From assembly GCA_965220345.1 (NCBI GenBank), contig OZ244822.1, forward strand, positions 2,294,001-2,358,000: a DNA stretch of 64,000 bases, read 5' to 3'. How positions within the stretch are numbered: the stretch's first letter is position 1; each line of letters begins with the position of its first letter. This DNA is from Aldehydirespirator sp965220345. Its GTDB lineage: Bacteria; Actinomycetota; Acidimicrobiia; Acidimicrobiales; Aldehydirespiratoraceae. Positions 15,904 through 24,600 of this stretch are shown piece by piece. The translations under genes were made by a program, and so were the position numbers. The notes below the pieces were generated by a model, which was given only the letters and a program-made list of their open reading frames with translations, was not told where the DNA came from and searched no databases.

Positions 15904-15957
15904 CTAGATTTTGCCGTGCTTCAGCAGAGCACAGGTGTCTGCGTAGAGCAGCACAAC
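15904..15957 (-). pseudogene. Tiny VapC N-terminus remnant
   Basis: On the minus strand 15957-15904 reads V-V-L-L-Y-A-D-T-C-A-L-L-K-H-G-K-I then TAG, which resembles the first strand and catalytic Asp of a PIN toxin (compare Y-V-D-T-S-A-L-M-K-R in the intact vapC nearby). Nothing else of the gene remains. The match is short, so chance cannot be excluded. Confidence 0.3.
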
Positions 15958-16008
15958 ACAGCACTCCTGTTCTGCTCAAGACTGCTTATTTGTTGTTCCC
16001 TAGCGTTG

Positions 16009-16449
16009 TTATATTGTTTGCTCGCTCTGCTGCTTGAGCACCTCAAAGCGTAACCCTTCGGCGTGAAGGGCATCTTGTAACCGAGGCGATTCAGAAGCTA
16101 GGAACACGTCAGCGTTGAGGTGAACTGCGGCAGCTAGAGCCTCCATGCTCAGCAAGTTAAGTCGATGCCGTTGCCGCAGATCGCCTATTAGCGGTGCTAG
16201 CGTCCGCAAGCTAACTAGACCGATGCCTTGAGGCAGTTCCAGAAGTCTGTTAATCGCCTGCTGACGCAACTGCGGCGGCTGTGAGACGAATGGTTCCGAG
16301 AGGGCACCGGTTCGCTGGGATGCGTTCATCACTGCCTGACAGAGCCGCACATACCAGCAACCAGTAGTGATAACAGGTTCTCCTAGTGCCGTGAGTTCAC
16401 CTCCACGCAGAAGCGAACTAAGAATCCGATCATCGACGAGTTGAGTCAT
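16009..16449 (-). CDS. PIN-like toxin candidate paired with AbrB-type antitoxin
   Basis: A 146-residue protein from the ATG at 16449, which overlaps the stop of the AbrB-like gene by 4 bases; a longer frame from 16497 exists but is less likely. The overall layout (Q-L-V-D-D-R-I-L-S-S-L-L at the start, L-N-L-L-S-M-E-A-L-A-A-A-V-H near residue 105, then A-D-V-F-L-A-S-E-S-P-R-L) follows a PIN-like fold with substitutions at some acidic positions. Toxin function is inferred mainly from the antitoxin partner and gene order. Confidence 0.65.
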   Translation of the reverse strand: MTQLVDDRILSSLLRGGELTALGEPVITTGCWYVRLCQAVMNASQRTGALSEPFVSQPPQLRQQAINRLLELPQGIGLVSLRTLAPLIGDLRQRHRLNLLSMEALAAAVHLNADVFLASESPRLQDALHAEGLRFEVLKQQSEQTI

Positions 16450-16706
16450 TCGGTGGAAAGTTCGGGATCTCCGAAACCTTGGCGGGCCTGCTCCCAATCG
16501 GCTTCAGTCATCGCAGCCAGAAGTTCGGCTCGCAACTCATCAATCCGACCCGGTAGCAAAAGCACTGCGTCACCTAAGTCAAGGTAGGCAATGTGTCCAC
16601 CCTGTTGAAGACCCCATCGTCGTCGAGGTTCCGCAGGCAAGCTGAGTTGCCCTCGCTGCGACACTTTGAGATCGCCTGTGGTTTTGCGATTATTTGTGGT
16701 AGCCAC
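16446..16706 (-). CDS. AbrB/MazE-family antitoxin
   Basis: An 86-residue protein with the swapped-hairpin AbrB/SpoVT motif: L-K-V-S-Q-R-G-Q-L-S-L-P-A-E-P-R-R-R-W-G, then G-G-H-I-A-Y-L-D-L-G-D-A-V-L-L-L-P. The C-terminal 30 residues are acidic and helical and would bind the toxin. It is translated just before, and coupled with, the PIN-like gene. It probably represses the shared promoter in the gap up to the tRNA gene. Confidence 0.8.
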   Translation of the reverse strand: MATTNNRKTTGDLKVSQRGQLSLPAEPRRRWGLQQGGHIAYLDLGDAVLLLPGRIDELRAELLAAMTEADWEQARQGFGDPELSTE

Positions 16707-16829
16707 AAAGTAAATTTACAAGTCAAAAATCAAATATACAAAGCATCGAAGCAAAGAGCTTTGTCAGTAAGTGGTCGCTGCAGATTCAATGCAGATTCAA
16801 GATTGACAGACCTGAAGCCACTCAACTTG

Positions 16830-16904
16830 TCGGGCTGGGGAGATTTGAACTCCCGACCTTCGGTCCCCCAGACCGACGCGCTAACCAAGCTGCGCCACAG
16901 CCCG
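16830..16904 (-). tRNA. tRNA-Pro (GGG)
   Basis: The minus strand folds as a complete cloverleaf: acceptor CGGGCTG pairing with CAGCCCG, D-arm GCGC...GCGC, anticodon stem TCGGT/ACCGA around loop CTGGGGG (anticodon GGG), and T-arm GGGAG-TTCAAAT-CTCCC. The discriminator base is A and CCA is not encoded. The AbrB/PIN-like pair lies just downstream. Confidence 0.95.
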
Positions 16905-16923
16905 TAAAAATCAAGACTAGCGG

Positions 16924-17139
16924 CTACAGCAACAAGGCTGCACCTTGCACAACACGCCAGGCCAGATAAATCACCGCCGCGCCCACAGCCAGCCAAAAAT
17001 GCCAAGGGATACGTTCACGGGAAGGTTCGGTCATGTGCTCAGGGGGATGATCCACCTGCTCGCCGCAATCAGGACAAGTGCCCTCGCTCTTCAGTGTCGC
17101 TGGAGTCAAGTATCGCTCACAGGCCGGGCACCACGCCAT
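16924..17139 (-). CDS. Small zinc-ribbon membrane protein
   Basis: A 71-residue protein. Two cysteine pairs, C-P-A-C near residue 4 and C-P-D-C near residue 22, form a zinc ribbon. Basic residues and one C-terminal transmembrane helix (W-H-F-W-L-A-V-G-A-A-V-I-Y-L) follow. The function is unknown. It lies between the SpoIIE-type phosphatase and the tRNA-Pro gene on the same strand and could be co-transcribed with either. Confidence 0.75.
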   Translation of the reverse strand: MAWCPACERYLTPATLKSEGTCPDCGEQVDHPPEHMTEPSRERIPWHFWLAVGAAVIYLAWRVVQGAALLL

Positions 17140-17180
17140 AACTCAACACCGCACCAGAAACTCAACACAACGCCACGACT

Positions 17181-18260
17181 TCAGTCGCGGCGTATCGCCA
17201 TGATGGCGGTGTCGTCATTAATCGACCCGCCTGCGAAGTCTTTGGCGGCATCCAAAAGCGACTTGCACAACACGTCAGGAGCGGCGTTCAGGTCACGCTC
17301 CACCGACCGAATGATGCGGCTCTCACCGAACTGCTGATCCGAAGCTCGAGCTTCAGCCAAACCATCGGTGTACATCACCACCAGATCACCCGAAGAAAGC
17401 GGAATCTCCTTAGAGAAATAAGTCGCTTCGGGGTCAAGCATCAGCAGCGGCCCGGTGGAGCGCAACGGCTTAGTGCTGTCTTCCTGAAACAAGAACGCTG
17501 CCGGATGTCCCGCCGAGGCGTAACGCAGAGTCGCTGCCTCAGTATCGAACACAACCACGCACACCGAAATGAACTCTTCATTGCGATCCCCTGCCGCCAG
17601 CTGAGCGTTGAGTTCCTCAAAAGCCTGAGCCGGGTCTCGGAACTGGCGCAAGAACACTCTCAGCAAATATTTCGCTTGAAACGCTGTGATCGATGACTCA
17701 ATACCATGACCAGACACATCGCCGATCACCGCAGCCACACGATGCGGCCCCAGACGATTAACATCAAAGAAATCGCCAGCCATGAGCCCCGATCCCGCCT
17801 GATACACCCGGCCAATCTCGAAACCGCTGAAATCAGGCACCGCATCAGGTGCCAGCCGAGCCGCCCAAGCCTTCGGGGCAAGATTCTGCTGCTCCAAAGC
17901 CTGTTCAGCTCTGCGCTCCATGGCGTAGCGGTTACGAGCCATGCGAGCTTCTTCCACCGAAGTGCGAGCCCACCACACTGATGCCAGCGCTGGCAGGCTC
18001 AACACACCCAGCACCGCAAGAATATTGTCAACTTCTAGACGGTTAACCAGCACTGCTGCCACCAGCAAAAGGCCGTATACAAGCGCTCCGTGAAGTTCCT
18101 TGCGAAACGAGGCTTCAGCCAGGGTCAGAGCCTCAGGATGTGTGCCCTGATCCCCCTCAAGCAGCCGGACGAAACGCTGCCGATGACGGGCTGAACGAAT
18201 GTAGAAGACAGTCGCCAAAGCGCAACACAAAGCTAGAAGATCAAGAATGATCGTAACCAC
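17181..18260 (-). CDS. Membrane-bound SpoIIE/RsbU-type PP2C phosphatase
   Basis: A 359-residue protein. The first 110 residues contain about three hydrophobic segments; a short coiled region follows. The C-terminal 220 residues are a PPM/SpoIIE domain with metal-binding motifs G-D-F-F-D-V, I-G-D-V-S-G-H-G and V-M-Y-T-D-G-L-A-E-A and the final D-D-T-A-I-M-A-I. Such enzymes dephosphorylate anti-anti-sigma factors in partner-switching stress pathways. No sensor domain beyond the membrane segments and no antagonist genes are nearby, so the target is unknown. Confidence 0.88.
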   Translation of the reverse strand: MVTIILDLLALCCALATVFYIRSARHRQRFVRLLEGDQGTHPEALTLAEASFRKELHGALVYGLLLVAAVLVNRLEVDNILAVLGVLSLPALASVWWARTSVEEARMARNRYAMERRAEQALEQQNLAPKAWAARLAPDAVPDFSGFEIGRVYQAGSGLMAGDFFDVNRLGPHRVAAVIGDVSGHGIESSITAFQAKYLLRVFLRQFRDPAQAFEELNAQLAAGDRNEEFISVCVVVFDTEAATLRYASAGHPAAFLFQEDSTKPLRSTGPLLMLDPEATYFSKEIPLSSGDLVVMYTDGLAEARASDQQFGESRIIRSVERDLNAAPDVLCKSLLDAAKDFAGGSINDDTAIMAIRRD

Positions 18261-18526
18261 GCGCGCCCTACTTCCTGATCTTTCTGCGGATCTTCCACAG
18301 CCAGTTCTACAACTTCAGGATAGCGCAGAAGCCGAGCAGATAGGCGAGCATTCAGCGGCAAGCTTGGCCGTGCATCAAGAATGCTGCATTGACGATTGAT
18401 AAGCGACTATGGTGAGGTGATCGCATCTACTCGCCGAACCTGCACGGCTCAACCAGCCGCAAGCAATCAGCAAGCCAGATCGTGTTTCACCTTTATCGAA
18501 GTTCAACCCTTACCGAAAGGACACCG

Positions 18527-19216
18527 ATGAGAACAATGACCAAGAACGCAAAAAGGTTTGCGGCTGTGGTAGCGGCCGCAAGCTTCCTTGCCTTGGGAGT
18601 GATGGCCAGCCAGGCCAGCGCTCAAGACGGCCCCTCAATACAGATCGATCCTGCGGCTGTGGCTGGCCCTGGTAGTCATACCTTCACGATCACTGGTGCC
18701 AACTGGAATCCAGGCTTGGCAATCTTCATCGTTCCCTGCACGGTTCCCGGCGAACAACTCACAACCGCTACACCCATGAGCGATTTGATGTCCGTCGCAG
18801 GAGCAATGACCCCTGCAAACTGCCAACTCACCCCTCTTGGCACGACCTCTATCGGTGACGACGGCACTTTCACTACTGAGATCACTCACGATGTCACTGC
18901 GAACTTTGCTTTTGGTGCGGGTGATATAGCCCAGACACAAAACGCTGGCTTCCCAGTGCTGTTCATCGCTGAAGACATGATGGACGACATGGATGACATG
19001 AGTGACGACATGGACGACATGGGCGATGACATGAGTGACGAGATGGATGATATGGATGACATGAGCGACGACATGGTGCCCGATGGTGGTGCCGACACAG
19101 GCTTTGGCGGCACAGCCGGATCCGACAGCAACAGCTTGGCGGTTCCGCTCGCAGCGAGTATTGCCGCAGTGACCCTGCTAGGCGCAGCAACTCTGGTAGC
19201 CCGACGCAACACCTAA
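18527..19216 (+). CDS. Exported surface protein with Met-Asp repeats and C-terminal anchor
   Basis: A 229-residue protein starting at the ATG at 18527 behind GAAAGGA; the longer frame from 18482 is unlikely. A signal peptide ends near A-S-A-Q. Residues about 30-135 form a beta-rich domain resembling the neocarzinostatin/Ig-like fold (V-A-G-P-G-S-H-T-F-T-I-T-G-A-N-W). Then comes about 35 residues of Asp-Asp-Met and Ser-Asp-Asp-Met repeats, G-A-D-T-G-F-G-G, a hydrophobic helix and A-R-R-N-T at the end. This tail looks like a sortase sorting signal, although without canonical LPxTG, and a sortase gene follows at once. The repeats could bind metal. Confidence 0.8.
   Translation: MRTMTKNAKRFAAVVAAASFLALGVMASQASAQDGPSIQIDPAAVAGPGSHTFTITGANWNPGLAIFIVPCTVPGEQLTTATPMSDLMSVAGAMTPANCQLTPLGTTSIGDDGTFTTEITHDVTANFAFGAGDIAQTQNAGFPVLFIAEDMMDDMDDMSDDMDDMGDDMSDEMDDMDDMSDDMVPDGGADTGFGGTAGSDSNSLAVPLAASIAAVTLLGAATLVARRNT
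18976..19080. repeat. Met-Asp coding repeat
   Basis: Degenerate units of GACATGGATGAC and GACATGAGTGAC repeat through this stretch, encoding D-D-M, S-D-D-M and D-E-M triplets. The DNA is repetitive enough that unit number could vary. Confidence 0.7.
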
Positions 19217-19279
19217 CAAAACACTCGATTCTCCTTGCCTGCTCAGAAGTAGTCGGGGCATCAGTCACTGAGATCACAA

Positions 19280-20179
19280 ATGCCGGGCTTTAGGCCCGTG
19301 ATAACTCTTCTGTGGAACTCAGCAACGGCAGCGGCTCTTGTAGTTGCTGTCGTTGCTGTGTCCTGCGGTTCCGGGCCTCTGGAATCTGGTTCATCAGGAT
19401 CTTTGACTGGCGTGACAGCCGGTGATGCAGATGCATCCGACATGACGGTGCCTACGGCTGCTGACAACACCACTTTTACAGCAACCGAAGCAGCGCCCAG
19501 TATGTCTCTGTTGGTTGATGGTGTTGGCACTACCGGCACGGTTGACACATTTGATGCTTCCCCGAGAGTGTCAAGTGCTGCCGAGACGGACGCTGCCGCA
19601 GACACAGGAGCGGACACACGGTTTGAAGCGCTCACAGATATTTGGGGACCACAAGAACTCACGCCGCAGGCCAACCAGCTGAACCAGGATCCCGAAACCG
19701 TTGAAGACGCACGGGATCAAGCCCCGAACCCTTCAGTTATTCGGATTCCCCGACTCGGTGTGCAGGCACCGATCATTGCTCTGAGGCTGCGCGACGACAA
19801 CAAAATCGAGGTACCGCCAAGAGCCGACCTGGCTGGCTGGTGGCTGGGAGGTCCTGAACCCGGTGAAACCGGGCCAGCGGTAATCCTCGGCCACGTTGAC
19901 TCTGAAGAAGGCCCGGGAGTCTTCTTTCATCTGCGTTATCTATCCAACGGCGACGAGATACATGTAGACCGAGTTGATGGATCTACCGTCAGCTACGTGG
20001 TGGAGCGCTTAGAGAAACACGGCAAGGATGCTTTCCCGACGGACGCAGTTTACGGCCCTACCGAAGAACCAACACTGCGTTTAGTTACCTGCGGAGGCGA
20101 CTACGACTTTGATGTGCGCACCTACCCCGACAATGTGGTGGTGTTCGCCTCACAAGTCACCCTCGAAAGTCAGACCTAG
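19280..20179 (+). CDS. Class F-like sortase
   Basis: A 299-residue transpeptidase. The N-terminus has a hydrophobic segment ending V-A-V-S-C-G-S, so it may be lipid-anchored, followed by a 110-residue Thr/Ala-rich linker. The catalytic domain begins at I-R-I-P-R-L-G-V. It shows the catalytic His in I-L-G-H-V-D-S, the catalytic Cys in R-L-V-T-C-G-G-D-Y and Arg in D-V-R-T-Y-P-D-N-V-V-V-F, the pattern of actinobacterial class F sortases. The adjacent upstream gene has a candidate sorting tail, so the two are a likely enzyme-substrate pair at the cell surface. Confidence 0.85.
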   Translation: MPGFRPVITLLWNSATAAALVVAVVAVSCGSGPLESGSSGSLTGVTAGDADASDMTVPTAADNTTFTATEAAPSMSLLVDGVGTTGTVDTFDASPRVSSAAETDAAADTGADTRFEALTDIWGPQELTPQANQLNQDPETVEDARDQAPNPSVIRIPRLGVQAPIIALRLRDDNKIEVPPRADLAGWWLGGPEPGETGPAVILGHVDSEEGPGVFFHLRYLSNGDEIHVDRVDGSTVSYVVERLEKHGKDAFPTDAVYGPTEEPTLRLVTCGGDYDFDVRTYPDNVVVFASQVTLESQT

Positions 20180-20191
20180 AAGCCGAAGAGT

Positions 20192-21664
20192 TCAACTCAA
20201 AGGCGCAGAGGATGGTGCAACCACCGACGGTAGATCAGTCGATCCAGTCAGGTAAGCATCCACCGACGCAGCACAAGCCCGACCCTCAGCTATCGCCCAG
20301 ACGATCAAGCTCTGACCCCGGCCCATGTCACCACACACATAAACACCTTCTGCATCAGCAGCTTTAGCAGCCCAGTTGTCATCTCGCGCGACATTGCCGC
20401 GGGCATCAAGCTCCACCCCGAACTGTTCAAGCAATGCCCTGCGCTCAGGACCAACGAATCCCATTGCCAGCAGGCACAGTTCGGCTGGCACCTCAGATTC
20501 GCTGCCTGGGATCGGATCAAAACGCATCCGCCCATCGCTGAAAGACTGCTCAACACGCACGGTCGCCAACCCAGCGAGGTTGCCATCACCGTCATTGATG
20601 AACTCCAGCGTGTTGATGGCGTAATCACGTTCGCCGCCTTCTTCATGCGCTGACGAAACCCGGTAGATCGTCGGCCAGGTCGGCCATGGATCAGTGTCGG
20701 CACGCTCATCGGGAGGGCGTGGCATGATCTCGAACTGCCGGATTGATGCTGCCTGCTGGCGGTGAGCGGTGCCCAGGCAGTCGGCACCAGTGTCACCACC
20801 ACCGATAATCACCACATTTTTGCCTTCAGCGCTGATCGGCGAAACATCCAGATCACCTTGCTGCACACGGTTAGCCAACGGCAGATACTCCATCGCCTGA
20901 TACACGCCTTTCAGCTCACGACCAGGAATGTCAAGTTCACGCCAAGCGGTGGCACCACAGGCCAGCACGACTGCATCAAAGTTTGCTCGCAGCTCATCGG
21001 CGCTGATATCGCCACCAACATCTACACCTGCACGAAACTCAACACCCTCGGCTTGCATCTGCTCCAGCCGGCGATCCAAATGACGTTTCTCCATCTTGAA
21101 CTCAGGTATCCCGTAGCGAAGCAGCCCACCGATGCGGTCAGCGCGCTCAAAAACCACGACATCATGTCCGGCTCTGGCGAGCTGTTGAGCTGCTGCCAAG
21201 CCCGCAGGCCCCGAACCCACCACCGCTACGCTGCACCCGCTGCGCACAGTAGCGATCTGAGGAGTGATCCAGCCTTCAGCCCACGCCCGATCAACGATCT
21301 CCACTTCGACTTGTTTGATAGTTACCGGCGGCTCGTGAATACCCAGCACGCAAGCTGCTTCGCAGGGGGCGGGACACAATCGGCCCGTGAACTCAGGGAA
21401 ATTGTTGGTGGCGTGCAAGCGTTCGATAGCGGCTCGCCACTGACCTCGATACACCAGATCATTCCAGTCGGGGATCAGATTGCCGAGCGGACAGCCGTTA
21501 TTGCAAAAAGGGATACCGCAGTCCATGCAGCGCGCTGCTTGGCGACGCAACCGATCTTCTGAAAAATCTTCGTAAACCTCACGCCAGTCACGCAACCTCA
21601 CCGGCACACTGCGACGCGAAGGTAGCTCACGCTCATAAGTCATGAAGCCTCGTGGATCAGCCAT
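20192..21664 (-). CDS. gltD: Glutamate synthase (NADPH) small subunit
   Basis: A 490-residue flavoprotein. Two cysteine clusters near the N-terminus, C-M-D-C-G-I-P-F-C-x-x-x-C-P-L-G-N and C-P-A-P-C-x-x-x-C, bind the iron-sulfur centres. The FAD-binding G-S-G-P-A-G-L-A-A-A is at about residue 155, and the NADPH site G-G-G-D-T-G-A-D-C is at about residue 290. The enzyme passes electrons to GltB for synthesis of glutamate from glutamine and 2-oxoglutarate. It starts 16 bases after the gltB stop, so the pair is one operon. It converges with the sortase gene, leaving a 12-base gap. Confidence 0.95.
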   Translation of the reverse strand: MADPRGFMTYERELPSRRSVPVRLRDWREVYEDFSEDRLRRQAARCMDCGIPFCNNGCPLGNLIPDWNDLVYRGQWRAAIERLHATNNFPEFTGRLCPAPCEAACVLGIHEPPVTIKQVEVEIVDRAWAEGWITPQIATVRSGCSVAVVGSGPAGLAAAQQLARAGHDVVVFERADRIGGLLRYGIPEFKMEKRHLDRRLEQMQAEGVEFRAGVDVGGDISADELRANFDAVVLACGATAWRELDIPGRELKGVYQAMEYLPLANRVQQGDLDVSPISAEGKNVVIIGGGDTGADCLGTAHRQQAASIRQFEIMPRPPDERADTDPWPTWPTIYRVSSAHEEGGERDYAINTLEFINDGDGNLAGLATVRVEQSFSDGRMRFDPIPGSESEVPAELCLLAMGFVGPERRALLEQFGVELDARGNVARDDNWAAKAADAEGVYVCGDMGRGQSLIVWAIAEGRACAASVDAYLTGSTDLPSVVAPSSAPLS

Positions 21665-21680
21665 GATTCGTACAGCTCAC

Positions 21681-24600
21681 TCAGCCATGAGCTGCGGCCA
21701 TCACCGCAGCTACCTCGTCAGCGCCTTGACTGCGAGCCGTTTCAGCAGCTTGCAGCACCCTCTTGTAGTCCACCGGCATGACCTTCACGAAACTCCTCCG
21801 GGTGGTGTCCCAGTCAGCCAGAAGCCGGTCTGCTACTGCGCTGCCGGTCTCGTGATGATGCAGTTCCACACGATGCCGCAACCACACGAAATCTTCAGCA
21901 TCCAACGGCTCTAATTCCACCATCTCAGGATTGACCCGCAGCGGCATGGTGGCATCAGGGTCATAAACGAAAGCGATCCCGCCGGACATGCCAGCCGCGA
22001 AGTTGCGTCCTACCGAACCTAAAACCACTGTGCGGCCGCCGGTCATGTATTCGCATCCGTGATCGCCGACACCTTCAACTACAGCCACCGCTCCCGAGTT
22101 ACGCACACAGAACCGCTCCCCCGCTAAGCCACGCAAAAATATTTCGCCAGATGTTGCGCCGTAGCCGATTACGTTGCCAGCGATCACGTTGTGTTCCGCT
22201 ACGAAACCTGCGTCAGTAGGAGGCCGCACCACGATGCGTCCACCCGACAAGCCCTTGCCGACATAGTCGTTGGCATCGCCTTCAAGACGTAGCGTGACCC
22301 CACGCGGCAGAAACGCTCCAAAAGAGGTGCCTGCCGAGCCGGTGAAGTTCACCACGATCGTGTCATCAGGTAGCCCTTCGGCACCGTAACGGCGGGTTAC
22401 TTCACTTCCGAGCAGAGTGCCGACGGTGCGGTTGGTGTTGCGAACAGGAATGTCGATAGTCACATGACGGCAATCCGATAAAGCTCCCTCAGCGAGCTGT
22501 ATCAAAGTCTGATCTAAGGCTCTGTCTAGACCGTGATCCTGCTCGGCACGGCAATAACGTGATGCCTCGCCCATCAACGGCGGCAGATGCAAGATCGGTG
22601 TGAGATCCAGTCCATGAGCTTTCCAATGATCAACCGCTTCTCCTGTGTCAAGCACTTCCACCTGTCCGACAGCTTCTGCGATACTGCGAAAACCGAGGCT
22701 CGCCAGCAGTTCACGCACCTGCTCAGCGATGAACTCAAAGAAGGTAGTCACGAACTCGGGTTGACCCGTGAACTTTTTGCGTAGTTCAGGGTTCTGCGTG
22801 GCGACCCCCACTGGACAAGTGTCTAGGTGACAGACCCGCATCATTACACAACCCATCACCACTAGCGGCGCAGTAGCGAAGCCGAACTCTTCAGCTCCGA
22901 GCAGAGTAGCGATCACAACATCACGACCGGTTTTGAGCTGTCCGTCCACTTGCACCACGATGCGGTCACGCAGATCATTCAAAAGCAGTGTTTGTTGAGT
23001 CTCAGCGAGACCCAGTTCCCAGGGCACACCCGCATGTTTGATCGAAGTCAAAGGCGACGCTCCCGTACCGCCATCATGCCCCGATATCAGCACCACATCG
23101 GCGTGAGCTTTCGACACTCCAGCCGCGACAGTGCCGACACCTACCTCAGCGACCAACTTCACATGAATCCGTGCAGCGGGATTAGCGTTCTTGAGGTCAT
23201 GTATCAGCTGCGCTAAATCCTCAATCGAGTAAATGTCGTGATGTGGAGGCGGTGAAATCAGCCCCACCCCCGGCGTGGAATGACGAGTTTTAGCGATCCA
23301 CGGGTAAACCTTGTGCCCCGGCAGTTGCCCGCCCTCACCGGGCTTAGCACCTTGAGCCATCTTTATTTGGATGTCATCGGAGTTGACTAAATATTCGCTG
23401 GTCACCCCGAAACGTCCCGAAGCGACTTGTTTGACTGCACTGCGTCGCAGATCACCAGCAGCATCAACAACGAACCGCTCGGCATCCTCGCCACCTTCGC
23501 CGGTGTTGGATTTGCCACCGATGCGGTTCATAGCGATTGCCAGAGTTTCATGCGCTTCTTTGGATATTGAGCCGTAACTCATAGCCCCCGTGGCGAAACG
23601 TTTGAGTATCTCGGCGACCGGTTCCACTTCATCTATCGGCACCGGCGGTCTCAGGTCTTGACGCAGATTGAACAAGCCGCGCAGCGTGCCCATATGGCTG
23701 GACTGATCATCGACCGCGTCGGTGTATTGCTGGAATATGTCGAAACGGTGTTCGCGGGTGGCGTGCTGCAACTTGAAAACGGTCTCAGGATTAAAAAGGT
23801 GATATTCGCCTTCTCGGCGCCACTGGTATTCACCGCCAGCTTCGATAGTTCGATGCGCTCGCCTGGTTGATCCAATACCAAAAGCTCGTTGATGGCGTTG
23901 CGCTACGGCTTCTGCTATCTCGTTGATACCGATACCTCCGAGACGGCTAGCCGTGCCCGTGAAATATTTGTCGACGAACTCAGGCCCGAGACCGACCGCT
24001 TCAAAAATCTGTGCACCGGTGTAAGAAGCCACCGTAGAGATACCCATTTTTGACATGACTTTGAGAATCCCGGCACATGCTGCTTTGCGATAATTGGCTT
24101 GAGCCGCGGGCACTGTCATCTCAGAATCAAGTCCGTGCAAACCCTGCTCGGCCATTTCGGTGATGGTTTCCAACGCTAGATACGGATTGACAGCGTTAGC
24201 GCCGTAACCCAAATGCAGACACAGGTGATGCACTTCACGAGCATCGCCTGACTCTGATATCAAACCCACACGGGTGCGGGTACGTTCGCGAACCAGATGC
24301 TGATGCACCGCCGAAACCGCTAAAAGCGACGGAATGGGCGCAAGCTGATGACTACCGCCGCGATCAGAGACAACCAAAATGTTGGCACCGGACTCGATGG
24401 CATCAGAGGCGGCTTGGCAGAGTTCATCAAGCGCTGCACGCAGGCCATCGCCCGCTTCGTCTACCGCAAACAGCGCCGAAAGCACCACAGTCTTGAAACC
24501 GTCAGCTTTACCATAAGAGACAGCACCATTGTGTGCTACGACACCATTGGCATCAGCGACACCACCCCCGGCAGAGCCAATGTTTTTGATTTGCAGCAGT

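Noticed and set aside
1..16700. Searched for insertion sequences or integrases that would explain the accessory island
   Set aside because: No transposase, integrase or terminal inverted repeats could be recognised; mobility of the island is not supported beyond the tRNA-Pro neighbour and gene fragments.
20762..21562. 266-codon plus-strand frame
   Set aside because: It is antisense to gltD, whose motifs are unmistakable; the residues show no family pattern.
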